A DNA stretch of 64,000 nucleotides from Odontesthes bonariensis (lineage: Eukaryota; Chordata; Actinopteri; Atheriniformes; Atherinopsidae), in NCBI RefSeq assembly GCF_027942865.1, contig NC_134516.1, forward strand, positions 17,411,822-17,475,821, in the 5' to 3' direction. The notes beneath the pieces were generated by a model. It saw only the letters and a list, made by a program, of their open reading frames with translations, was not told the DNA's origin and ran no database searches. Numbering within the stretch: the first letter of the stretch is position 1; each line of letters starts with the position of its first letter. Below are positions 24,701-36,359 of the stretch, piece after piece. The translations under genes were made by a program, and so were the position numbers.

Positions 24701-27700
24701 GTTGGGTCTAAGAAAAAAGAAAAAAGCGTGGAAATTCTTTGCCAACCAGGCTTAATCCATCTTCTTACATTACATTTTTCCGTTGTATAAAAAATAAGGC
24801 AGATTATATTGATGCGTATGGCCTGGTTTTACTTGGAAAGACAAGATGCTCCATCTCCTCCTTTGGAAGATGTTGTGCTTTCATGTCCAGGCTGTCCTCC
24901 CTGTGTAGTGTCTTCTCAGAAGCTCTCAGGCTCAGGAACGTTTCTGTTTGAAACCATTATCTGACGGATGCTTTTTCATCTCTACCAGAACCAGGTCTGC
25001 TCCAAACTATTGAGGAAGGAGGCCTCCGTGTTTGGCTAAAATTCAGCTCGCTGTTGGTCTTCCATCCAATGCTGTGTTTAAACACGAGATGTGTGTGACA
25101 GCTGTTATGAATTCAGTCGTATACTGTTGTATCTGTATGTGTACTTATATGTTTCGTGAATTCCTGGGTCAAATAAAAAGAAGCAAATACATGCTATGAT
25201 GAAATCAAATCTATTTAAATGTCTGGACTTCATTTGTAAACTTTAGTGTTTTGAACAACCAGTTAAAATTATGGGAGATATGAAGTGCTCAAAGTGATGA
25301 GAGAGATAATCTCTTTCATGCTAACTGAACGTTAGCTTACTGCTAGTTTCTGTGACTAAGCTGTAAGACCTTGTAAAAACTTGTCTTTTCTTTTCTGCTT
25401 GAGTATTAAATCAGCAAATAATATCTAATCTATTAATTGATAATCCCAAGACGGGGTGGCAGGTTTTATTTTTCAAACAGAGACGACACAACTGTTTACC
25501 CTGTCAGTTATTAATGCTAAATGCCTCCAGCTAATCCACAGAGACAAGAGTGCTGTCAACCTTCTCATCCAATTAAAAAGAAGAATAACAGCCATTTCAG
25601 CAATGTTTCAAGTTCTGATGAATAAGTACAGTCTTTCCATCTCAAACTACCTGTGATTGATAGAGTGTATTTGTTCAATGTGAAGGGTAGGAGTGACAAA
25701 AACTAAATAATAAGAATTTAAGGTGAGAACAGTTAACAGGTTAAAAAATGAGGCAGTTAAAATGGATGTAAACTGGAGAAAAAGTGATGCTTTTATCAAG
25801 TATTAAGATAAAATCTAATTTAGGTCGGATTTTTTTGATATAATGAAAACAACTGATCATTCATAACATCCAAATGACATTTTTCACCTATGGTAAGCAA
25901 TTCATTTGTCACTTCCAGCTTTTAAAAAAAAAAAACAGCATTGTGGCTGAGGATGTGCATGGATAAAGTTAGTAAAGTTAGAGATCGAAGAATTGATGGA
26001 GTTTGTTACATTTATTTGTTTATCCTTGTCATGTCCAGCATCATGGCAAGCAGAATAGTAATCTGAATACCGGGTGGTGCCAGACACATTTGCTTTGCAA
26101 AGTGAGGCTTTATGAATATAAAGCACCCCTTGATGCCCAAGTACTGCTTCTTTAGTTCTATTTATTAAAATACTTTATACATATCAATGCCGAACCTGAT
26201 AGGGAAGACAATGGAAGAGGGAGAGCAAAGAAAAAGAAATGGAAACGAGACAAATAAGATAAGAATTTATAGAGTTTATGGTCACATTGGAACAAAATGT
26301 TCTGAGAGCTGCAGTTTTTGCCTTATGGATGAGAAAGTGCATGTCCCATTGACAGCCATCTTGGTTGTTTATTTAATTGGCCCGGGTCTGAGGGGAAATC
26401 TGTTTGGATGAAGGGATGCCAGAGAATATGAAGCCTGAGCTCTCTCAGTTTTCTCTGGTTCTCCTGAATGATGTCTGGGCTTGACTGACATCCTCTGACG
26501 CTTTCAACAGTGCATGGGATGTTGACAATGCAGCTGTGGATGTGATCCACATGATAGTTTGTTGATTTTGTAGTCAATGAGATGATGCCCTTTTGATAAA
26601 CCTTTGTGCAGTTTTTCTCCCCCGCTATGGTCATAACCCACTTATGGGAACTCCATGTGCTTATTTCTTAAGTCACCTACTGCGCATTTAGTTAAAAATC
26701 ATGAATTACTGGGATGAGTGTTGCAGAGGCTTTGGAGGAGCATCATTAGGGTCACTAGGAAGGGTTTGGAGACCACCACATACTACGCCTGTTGATGTTA
26801 ACCTGGTGTGTTCTTGTTATTTTCAGCCGCTGATAACAGCTTTCTGTCCTCTCAATCCATTCATGGATTTGAATCCAGAGCTATGGTGAATAATATCTGC
26901 ATGGGATAATTAGATGCAAAAGAATACAAAAAAATATGATTGAGTTGGTCAAGGGTTAGTGTACGCTGTCCTGATTCCTGGCAAACCCCTTCAGGAAAAG
27001 ACAGGAAAAGACAGGATGACTGCTGCCTCCTCCTCCTTTAGAGTGCACTTCCCCTTTAAACTATCTGAGAGGAACAGCCTTTGGTCCTTGTTTTGTCTCT
27101 ATCTGAGTTTGTGGTGCGGTTTGTAAAAGCAGATGTGGTCAATTTTACTGAAATGGGTTGTAACAGATAAAGAGGAGGCTCCTGTAGTTAATGTTGAACC
27201 TTGGTGCTGGTCTCGCTCTGGACATGATCTACCGGCTTGACTCTGATAAGAGACTGCATTTCATTGAAATTTTGTCTCACAAATGATACACGGCTGGACC
27301 ATTCATCACGAAAAGGTAAATATCCTATTTCATCTTTTGCAAACAGTCTTCAAGCGTTTCTGATGATATTGTTTGTGTCATGCGTTAGACACACTATGCA
27401 TTGCTTCAAATATTTGTGGTTTGAAACAACTATCATATTTGATTATGTTTGGGTACTTTTTTTTTTTTCTGTCAGAGAAATTTTCTTTAAAAAAGATTGA
27501 AGTCGATCCCTCCTCATTACATTGTTTTGAACCAGTAAAGTTTGCTTGTATTGACCCCTGTGAGACCCTCTAAAAACACACGCGAAACCGTCAATTTGAC
27601 GCCATTAAGCTTGGAAATTACATCATTCCTGTTGCCACATAAACGCTTGCAACATCCAGGAGTTACAATGTTTAATTTCCGTGTAAATATCACAAATAAT

Positions 27701-28242
27701 CTTTGTACGTGTTGCATGTTCCCAGCAGTTACAGAAATACGTATTTAAATGAATTTAAATGAATTAAATGATTACGGCCATAGAAATAAAACTATGTGTG
27801 AGATACAGGTGTTCTTTAAAGTTTTAAGAGTCTGTGTGCATCTTCTCACTACAAATTGATCAACTATTCACACTCAGAATCTGTATGATTTCCTATGAAA
27901 TATGGGGAGTGTAACTTCATAATACCAGCTAATGAATTACTAAATGAGAGTAGCCTCCTGACTATCGATGCATATGTTTATTTGCTGTTGGCAAGCAAAG
28001 AGGAAATGTTTCCTTCAGTCGTGAAGAGACAACAAAGGGGAACAATGTCAGTTATAGTTGTGGGGTTTTATAGCTGCTTTTATGTGACTTTACATGAGAC
28101 AGTAAGTCTGTCTGCTCGGCAGACTTAGCAGCTATACAAAGGCACCACAGATAAAACGGGGTGAATAGAAATAGTGCATGCGGTGTAAATGTTCTGCTTG
28201 AGCTGACTCTTTAGCCGCATGGTCATTTTAAGTGGTTCTATT
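21716..28242. other. Intergenic stretch between aamp and gpbar1
   Basis: AT-rich sequence with many short chance open frames and no recognisable exon. A suspected degraded repeat lies at about 23826-24110. Nothing else is supported. Confidence 0.5.
23826..24110. repeat. Suspected degraded interspersed repeat
   Basis: The style of the text around 23900-24070 (AACAGGTGAC, CTAATCAGTAATGACAACCAGGTG) resembles non-autonomous DNA-transposon remnants common in fish. No inverted ends or second copy were found in the window. Confidence 0.25.
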
Positions 28243-28340
28243 TAAGTCAAGTCAAGTCAAGTCAAAGTTTATTTATAATGCACTTTTAAAACAACAATAG
28301 CAGCTGACCAAAGTGCTAACAGGAAGGCCTAAAATAAAAA
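28243..28340 (-). mobile_element. LINE/SINE 3' tail with (TCAAG)n repeat
   Basis: Four to five TCAAG units are followed by AAAGTTTATTTATAATGCAC, which is the minus-strand form of a LINE 3' end. It has the same architecture as the LINE end at 3691 but a different tail unit, so it is a different family. The 5' extent is unclear. Confidence 0.6.
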
Positions 28341-28824
28341 GTAAAAAAAAGGATATTAATATTTAAAGGATATCAACAGCTAGTTCACGTTAAAGACAAA
28401 TATCCCTTTGAAGCAACTTGCAACGTGAGGCTTTAAAAGCTTTAATCAAAGTGTATCACATGAAATGCAGTTAGTTAATTCAGCATCTGCCCTTGCAGAG
28501 TTTATGAGGTGCATCATTACTGATTCAATCTCTTCCTGTTTGGTTTCACAAGAAAGTGACTCCGCACCACTTTCTGTGACATTTTCTCCTGAATCTCATT
28601 TTGCATCGCCGCTTAATTTGGCTCCTTTTCCTGCAAGCCTCTGTGTGTCTCTTTGAAAAAGAAAAGTTAACGAACCACAAGTTCCTGAAACACGTTTACA
28701 AAAGAGATCTCTGTTGATCTGATAAAAAGTGCTCACAAATCCAGATGATGGGGTTTTTTTGTGGCTGCTGATGCTGTTTGTTCTCCCCTGTAGGGCAGCT
28801 GCACCTTCATAGAACTGGCTCCAC

Positions 28825-29877
28825 ATGAAAAAGAAGCATCAGACTTCACGCACGATGGACCACAAGGACTCTCACGCTCTGCTATCTCAGGAGCAGCTCA
28901 TTTATGCCATCACCGTGCCGCTGTCAACGTCCATCATCCTGGCCAACCTCGTCATCATCTTGGGCATCTCCTGTAACCGCCAACTCCACAACACGCCCAA
29001 CTACTTCTTCCTCAGCCTGCTAGTGGCTGACATGTGCACGGGCGTGGCGCTGCCCTTCATCCCGTTCATGGCTCTCAACCGGCAGTTGAGTTTTAGCTCC
29101 TGTCTGGTGGCTCACGTATTCCCAAATTTCCTCTTCTTGGCATTTTTGTTTAACCTGGCAATGGTGCACTACGAACGCTACATTTGCATTGCGGACCCTC
29201 TGCGTTACAATAACCTGTGGATGCATCGCAGTTTTCCTTTAGCCTTGATTGTAGTGTGGACGCCACCACTTTTGTATGCATCTCTTCCAGCCTTTGGCTG
29301 GAACAATTGGACAGGGCCAGACTGGAACAGCTGTTGCGAAAGTACCAAGAGCTTCTTGCAACTTTCAAACTGTTCAATAAATGGGAGCACCTGCTGCTCC
29401 TACAGACGGGTGTTCCCCAACGCTTTCATCTACTTGGAGGTGTATGGAATCGTTTTACCTGTTATTATCATCATCGCTGGCATGACTGGCCGTGTTTTGT
29501 GCATCACCCGAGGTCAGCTGAAGCACATCTGCCGCCTCCACCGCGCGGTGGAGCGAGGAAGTCGGGCCTCAGACCAGGAGCAAAGGCTGAACCTGCGGTA
29601 CACTCGATGCGTGGTGGCGGTGTCGCTGACCTTTCTGGCCTGCTGGGTCCCTTACCTCATTTACATGCACGTCTCCACAGCGTTCTTAATCAGTGACACC
29701 AAGTGGAGCATCACCACCATCATCGTGATGTCCTGCACTGGTATCGGAAGCATGGCTGTGGTGCCGCTGGTGCTCGGCCTGGCCAACAGGCAGTACACAG
29801 AGCCCGCATACAAACTTCTCCGGAAACTCAGAGACAGGTGGAGAAGGACACGGGAATCAGAGGAGACTGGATTGTGA
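28825..29877 (+). CDS. gpbar1: G protein-coupled bile acid receptor 1 (TGR5-like), single coding exon
   Basis: A 350-aa class A GPCR. Family members sense bile acids at the cell surface and signal through Gs and cAMP. Seven hydrophobic segments are visible: about residues 26-48, 60-82, 93-118, 138-160, 200-224, 268-292 and 300-320. TM3 ends in ERY rather than DRY, as in the mammalian receptor. The hallmark stretch LPAFGWNNWTGPDWNSC in loop 2, followed by YLEVYGIVLP in TM5 and LGLANRQYTEP after TM7, supports gpbar1 over other lipid GPCRs. Possible N-glycosylation sites are NWT, NCS and NGS in loop 2. The start could be Met1 or Met11 (MDHKDS). A plausible splice acceptor (CCCCTGTAG, ending at 28793) lies just upstream, which suggests a separate 5' UTR exon. 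Position downstream of aamp in the same orientation agrees with the human block. Confidence 0.9.
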   Translation: MKKKHQTSRTMDHKDSHALLSQEQLIYAITVPLSTSIILANLVIILGISCNRQLHNTPNYFFLSLLVADMCTGVALPFIPFMALNRQLSFSSCLVAHVFPNFLFLAFLFNLAMVHYERYICIADPLRYNNLWMHRSFPLALIVVWTPPLLYASLPAFGWNNWTGPDWNSCCESTKSFLQLSNCSINGSTCCSYRRVFPNAFIYLEVYGIVLPVIIIIAGMTGRVLCITRGQLKHICRLHRAVERGSRASDQEQRLNLRYTRCVVAVSLTFLACWVPYLIYMHVSTAFLISDTKWSITTIIVMSCTGIGSMAVVPLVLGLANRQYTEPAYKLLRKLRDRWRRTRESEETGL

Positions 29878-32513
29878 AAGAATGGTCTATAATCTAAATA
29901 TTTATTAAGTATATGGAGGTATCACGGGAAACACTTTTTTAATTCAGATTCTAGCGGCTTCTTAAATGCTGAGAAATATTTATTTATAACAGCTGTTGTC
30001 TTCCACAAATTGTCTTTTAAATTGAGGTTTTAAACCTGTTTGTGCTTAACTTATTGTCATTATAAAAGACAATAAGGCATGTTTTCAAGCTTGGATCAAA
30101 GAGACAAGGTTGAGTAGTGCCACCAGAGGGTGGAGGTAGAGGCACCTATAAACATGGCTGGGATAAACAAAGTTGAGGGTGCACAAATTACAAACTCATA
30201 CTAAAAACCTAACATGAAAGATACATAACCAGTTCTCTGAACCATATTTATCAAATTTTTTTAAGTGTGCATGTATCGTATGATTATTATTTCGTGTCAG
30301 TTCGACCATTGTTCTTTACTTTACAGAAACAGTTGTCATTGGAATGTTTGCTTGCTTAAAACTTGGTGTATCTCCATCTCCAACGTTTATGTGCATCAGC
30401 TCATTTTGGAAGAGGCAAAGACCATCTCAAGTAGGTTTAATCAAAATTTAGAACAGTTCTTTCACATTTTGTTGTTTCATTTGGCTTTTTTGAAGCGATA
30501 CTTCCATATCCTCATAAAAACATTTATGCAATTAGAGGGTTTTCAGCCACGGCATCATAGTTCAACACACAGTAACACAAAACCACTTTACAAAAGAAAA
30601 ATCTTTCGTAATTTCATGGTTGGGTTTATGTAATTTAACCAGGTAAATCTGCCAACATCCCATCAATGAACAGCATTTTCACACTTCGCGCACACTTGGA
30701 TTAATTACTGATTCTAAGTCCCTGCAAGAACAAACCAACCAGGGAATCGGTTTTGGGAGGAGTCTCATCTGTAACCTCACAGGATAGAGAACATGTTCAG
30801 TTGGCAGGTGCTAAAGAAATATCAGTCACTGCACATTAATCATTGTTCTCCACAATCAATTGCTTTCCACAAATGAGCAGCTCTGCCAAATGTAAATCAA
30901 GCAGTAATCAGTTGCAGAAATAATATCTTTAAAAATAAATATTTTTCTGGTGGTCTGAAGATTCAACACATTTGCCAGCAACCCTGTGGCGAATTACGCA
31001 CTCTGTAACTTTGAGCCAAAAGCCGATGTCAGCTTTGCTCAGCAAGTGTAATCCAAATGTATCCACATTGTACATCCTATAAATAGATGTCAAAGACAAA
31101 AAATGATATCCTCATCTGTCATTGTGCTGCCTGCTCAGAACATCACTTTAACAGGCTGCAGATTGTTTTTGCTCGTCAACCTCCCCACCTTGCATGCAAT
31201 GTTTACTCCTACTTCCTTCGCTGGTGTTTATCTATATTCTGGTATGCAAGCTACAGAGGGGAGAGGGCCAGAGGGAGAGCCCGCAACACGATTAGCCCCC
31301 TAAATAAGAGCATGCAGGGGAGACAGAGAAGGTGAAAAATGGGTTTGCATAAACAAGTTGGATATGAAAGTCAACAAAGTTACGAGTTTCTATTTTTCTG
31401 AAAAATTGTAATAAAATGTTTCCAGTTTTAAATTTGATAAAAGTAGTCCTTGCAGTCCTCCAATCCTTGTCTTTAAGGACTATAAGTTTTATGTCCTGTA
31501 AAGCCCATTCAGTGGAAATTAGCTTTGTGTTTGAGGCCTGATTAAACACAGACTATGTTGTGCAAGATAAACCAATAAAGATGAAGTGGGTTTTAAATGT
31601 GTGCCTCTTGTATGGGGGTGGAAACAAGACAGCACACAGGCAGAGACAAGCTCAGGATGATAATCATGTTTAATCGCATTAAAGAGCGAACAAGGTCTGA
31701 ACAATTGGGACATTAGGAGAGCTGGGGTCAGGAGATGTCTGTCTTGCCATGTTCTCGTACGTTTTCCACATCGGAATATCACGCACATGTGTATTTGTCA
31801 AGAAGACGGAGGAGAACCGGGAGAAGGGGAGGAGGGAACAGGATGAGATTGTGCGCAATCATTTCTAAAATGTCATCCATGACTGTATGTGTGTGTGTGT
31901 TTGTGTGAGAAAAAAAGAAAGTAAGAGAGCAGCTTCATTAGTCATTTGGAATTTTTTTCATTGCCAGTAAACCTTGTAATCTAATTTCTTGGTATTCATT
32001 TGGCGGACATGAGGTAAAAAGTTTCACAGACACGCACGCGCCTGCGACAAAAAGCTTCTTCTCTACAAGCATTATCTTTGTATACTTTCAACAGAACAGA
32101 AACACTCCTTTAACTGCAAGCTGAAACCCCACGAGGTCCTTGTTTTAGGATCCTTCTCTTGGCTGGTTTTCAGTTTGACAAAGACACAATCCCGTTCAAG
32201 ACATTAATGTTTGAGGGAAACATCAGCAAGGAACATGAGAGAAGACAGCGAAACACCAGAAGGCTGTAAACTAAGGTAGGAAAAAAAAAAACAAAGCTCA
32301 AAGTAAACTGAATCGATCAATCAAAGATTTGAAGAAAACATTCAAAACTGCCACAAAGCTGCTGTTGGACGTTCACTCTACCAGAAGGCACACACAACAA
32401 AAAGAGTATGACTGTTATCTCAAACCTACTTGGGACACTCAAATAATTTAATTTAAATAATTTTGATTAAATATTTCACATTTTACAGGTATATATTCCA
32501 ATGACGCAGTCAA
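29878..32513. other. Intergenic stretch between gpbar1 and the type II filament gene
   Basis: It contains AT-rich sequence, a short TG run near 31887-31907 and several chance open frames. An ATTAAA on the minus strand at 32447-32452 could serve the type II filament gene. No gene was recognised. Confidence 0.45.
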
Positions 32514-35500
32514 TCAGTCACTGTAATGGGAGCTTTCGGACACGACTCGGCCGGATTCCACCTCCACCCGGATCAGCAGGCGCTTCTTGGAGAAGGGGAA
32601 GGCTGGAGGGGTAATAGTGGTGTCTGGTGATATGCTGGTTGCAGGGACATTGTTGGGCTGTGCAGCTTGTGTCTTCTCTGGCGGGGGAACGTCTGCATGC
32701 AAGCAAGGACTTGGATTGGTTGGTTTGTTTTTAGAAATCTGAGCAAAAGAGATGTTTGACTTTAGTGGAGCACAAAACATCAATGAAGCCTGAGAATGCT
32801 AATGCGTGATCAAATGGATACTTTGTGTTATATCCATTTATTTTTAGGTCCTACAAATATTTATACACAAGCTTCGCGGAAGCGTCGGACGGCTTACATA
32901 TATAAAGATATATATTTTATTAATCTATTTGGCAGTTTCATTGAACTTTTGGTGTCTTGTGTCCTTTAGCTGAAGTTCTTGATTTTGACTTTTAAGCCAC
33001 TGAATTTTCATCCTCAAACTAAGTATTAGAATTGGATACATCATTCCTTGAGCCGTTGGTTTTCATAACGTTATTGAGGCTTTATTCGTGTAGACGTTGA
33101 AAAAAAAAAAACAATCATACTTTCTGAGTGGTTTCCAACTTAAGGCTCAGAAATCCCACAAGAGGGCGCAAGGGTTCAAGAAAATGATTAGAAATAACAG
33201 AAAAACTATCAATTATCTTCACTTCTTCAAAGTTGCAACCCCATAAAACTATGCGTGTCAGCAAAACAACACAGAAATATCAGGTACATATGTCAAATTT
33301 AATCTAGGTTTTTCAGAACTGTTCATTAAAGAAGCTGTAGTAAAAGGCTCTCACCTGTTTTGCGCATGAAGTAGTTCATTCTTCAAAGAGACAGAATAGA
33401 GACAGTGAGTGCGAGCATTTAAACATGTTAATCTTACACATTGATGTGCTCTCACTCCCCTTATTTATGCCGTTACAAACCTCTGCTCCTCGCCCTCCAG
33501 CAGCTTGCGATAGGTGGCGATCTCGATGTCCAGGGCCAGCTTGAGGTTCAGCAGCTCCTGGTGTTCACGAATCTGCTGGGCCAAGTCCTGCCTGTTCTGT
33601 CTTAAGGCCTCCTTCAGGTGGGTGATGTGCTCTCGGTATTTTTTGAGGTTTTCTTCGCTGTCTTGTCGAACCTCATCGATGTCCCTCTTCAGAGAGTCAT
33701 CCTGAAGAGGTGAACAGAGATAGAGGATCAGCAGCTGGTAGGATAGTTGGTATGGGTGCAGATGCCTAAATTCGGTGTGTTTCGGCTTGAAGCTCACCTT
33801 TCTCTTCAAGTTTTCCAGATCTGCTTTGAGCCTCTGGATGTGACGCACGGTGTCGGAGATGTCCCTTCTTATGTCCCGCACGTCTTGTTCACGCTGTCCA
33901 GCAGTTAAGACCATGATATCCACCTGAGTGGAAGAGTAAATCGAATTATAACATTTATCTAAGATTGACAGACAGATAGAAATAAAATAAAAATAAAAAA
34001 TTTAAAAATTTAAAAAATATATTTTTGAATAAATACAAAAATTAAAAAAAAATTAAATTAAATTTAATTTCTTTTTAAATTTAAAAAATATAAAAAAAAT
34101 TTAAAAAAAAGAATAATAATTTTTAAAATTAAAAAAAAAAGGATTGACAGACCTCTTTTTTTTTTTTTTTTTTTTTTTTAAATCTATCACTCACCTTTCT
34201 TTGGTTCCACTGCTCCGCTTCTTCTCTGGTGCGGTTGGCCATGTTGGCATACTGAACCTTGATGGTCTTGACGATCTCTTCCATGTCCAGGGACCGTGTG
34301 CCGGTGTCGCGGAGGGTCACCGTCTGATTCTGGACCTGCGACTCCAGCTCCTTGATCTCCTGCAGGGGGCAGACACGAGGAGAATTGCAGGTTGGAAATA
34401 ATTCTTTGTTTCCGTAGCCTTCTCTCAAGCTAAATCTCTGTATGTCATTACCTCATCGTAGCCGACCCTGAGGAAGTCCATCTTTCCCATTAGGTCCTCC
34501 AGTTCCAGGGCCAGCTCCACAGTTGCCAAGTGTCCTTCATCCACCGCCTGTTGTCCAAATTTTACACACACGTATGAATGCGAGTACTGAGATTAAAGTG
34601 ACAACTTTTTTACTTTGTTTCTTAAAGCCTTGATAAAAACAAGCAGCATAGGCAGTCTCCAGTACCTTTTTGGTGACGACAAAGTCGTTCTCCAGCTCCA
34701 ATTTTTTCTTCAACACATCCTCGTAACTGCAACCAGTTACATATAAAGGGTTGGGAAATGAAGTTTTTGACATATGTAACATTTGGACTTGTCTGGTTGT
34801 TTAAAGCTGAGACAAACAGATATTAAAGAAGCAGAACATGGAATAAATGTAGCTTTTGTATGTGACCTGCTGACCTCTTCCTGGTGTCTTCAACCTCCTG
34901 CTGGTTCTTTTGCAGCTCATCTTTCAGTTTCTCTTGGTCTTGGAGTAAGGTGTCGATCTGCTGCTGCAGCTCATTGCCCACCTGCTTCACGATGTCGTCC
35001 ACCTTTGCACCGTAGTCCTCCTGCTGCTTGAGGATGTTGAGTTTCGTGTTGAGCTTCTTTTTCTCGTTCTCCAGGTTTTTCACCTTTAACGGAGACAAAC
35101 TTGAGGCGTTGAATAGAAATACAAGAGGGAATTTTGCGCCAAAACTTTTGCTGCCGTGCCTTTTTGTCTCATTTGTCGGGGAAAGGAATGTACACACTGA
35201 GGTAAAAATGTGTAATGTGTGGAAAATAGTGTGTTATACTCAAAAATCAACCGCGCAGCTTGACTTTGAGGCCTTGGTCGTGGTTTATTGTTAACCCTTT
35301 CAGGCATCAGGTTAAAAGTTCTCTAATTGTTCCACAAGGTGGCGTCCTAGATTTACCTTCAGCAACCTGGAGCAAGTACAGATAAGCTCACTTTCCATGG
35401 CCTCAGGTAAAAGAAAATTTTAACAGGGCTCTTGAAAATTGGTTTTACAGTCATTGTATTGTTCAAAAGATTTGCACTGTGATTTTGCACTGTTTCAAAA

Positions 35501-35974
35501 GAGCTAAAAGCAGCACTAAATCTGTGCTTAATTTATGCAAAAGATGCGCAAACATATTCAATCTTTCATATTTTTTTTATAATTTTCTTATAATTAATAA
35601 TGTTGATCAAATATTATACAACTGTGGCTACTAAAATAGAGAAATAAAAAAACCTAATCTAAAAAGAATAATTTAAAAAGCAATAGAATAATGATTTTTG
35701 AAGTGTTTTTGTCTTTAATGTGATTTGAATTAATTTAAACATACATTAATTGCTGCTTCATTCGTTTTTTCAAGCAATTTGCCATATGATATAGTATATA
35801 AAGTTATTTACAAACCTTGTCAATCAACTGGACGAACTTGTTATTGAGCCCAACCATATCCTCCTTCTCCTTGGATTTACCCGACGAGTCGATGGCTTTG
35901 GGCGGTTGGCTTTTAATTGGTCCCCCGCTGCCGGGGTTGTACGTCTGGCTGCTGTAATCTTTTGGTTTAGACAT
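32514..35974 (-). CDS. Type II keratin-like intermediate filament protein, thread-keratin-alpha candidate (9 exons)
   Basis: Coding exons, 5' to 3' on the minus strand: 35974-35816, 35083-34875, 34726-34666, 34547-34452, 34359-34195, 33923-33798, 33701-33481, 33380-33355, 32692-32514. Sizes 209, 61, 96, 165, 126 and 221 nt for exons 2-7 are the classic type II keratin pattern. Total 1,242 nt, 413 aa. The head is short (about 37 residues) and lacks the Gly/Ser loops of epidermal keratins. The rod starts EDMVGLNNKFVQLIDKVKNLE and ends with a canonical helix termination motif (LALDIEIATYRKLLEGEE). The tail is about 70 residues, Pro/Thr-rich. It should pair with the type I protein encoded in the opposite direction. 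Identity as the teleost counterpart of hagfish thread keratin alpha is inference. A divergent krt8-type keratin is the main alternative. Confidence 0.85.
33965..34180. repeat. AT-only low-complexity block in intron 5 of the type II gene
   Basis: The block is almost entirely A and T with scattered AAATT and AAAAATT units, ending in a T24-type run just before exon 5. It is probably expanded simple sequence. Confidence 0.8.
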
Positions 35975-36359
35975 AGTGAAGCCTGTTAACCGGAGCTGAA
36001 GTCTATCTGAACAGGTGAGAGGCGAAGAAGACACCTAGCCCCATGGGACACCTGCTTTTTATGGTGGACGGTACCACCCATCACCTCCCCAAAACTGTGC
36101 GCGCGCCCAATCAGAAGGGGACAAGTACGATGATATGGAGAGAAAATTGAAAAGGTCAACATGAAATACTTGAATTTCAGCTCGGTACCTGTTTGACCAG
36201 GAGTGGGGCTTGGATCCAAGAGCCAATGCCATCACTGGGGCGGATGTGAGCGCAAACAGCGGGTATAAAACTCACCTGTATCCTTTGCATCCATCTGGTG
36301 ACTTTCGAACCTGAACAAACGCTCTGTGCCACCGTCAGCTCTCTCAACCAGCAGCAAAA
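35975..36359. promoter_or_regulatory. Shared bidirectional promoter region of the filament gene pair
   Basis: Only 385 bp separate the two start codons. TATAAAA at 36264-36270 faces the plus gene and lies 90 bp before its ATG. CATAAAAAG, read on the minus strand at 36055-36063, faces the minus gene and lies about 80 bp before its ATG. The two putative core promoters are about 200 bp apart, with CpG-containing sequence between them (GCGCGCGCCCAATCAG near 36099-36114, which includes a CCAAT box). This arrangement suggests joint regulation. Confidence 0.7.
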
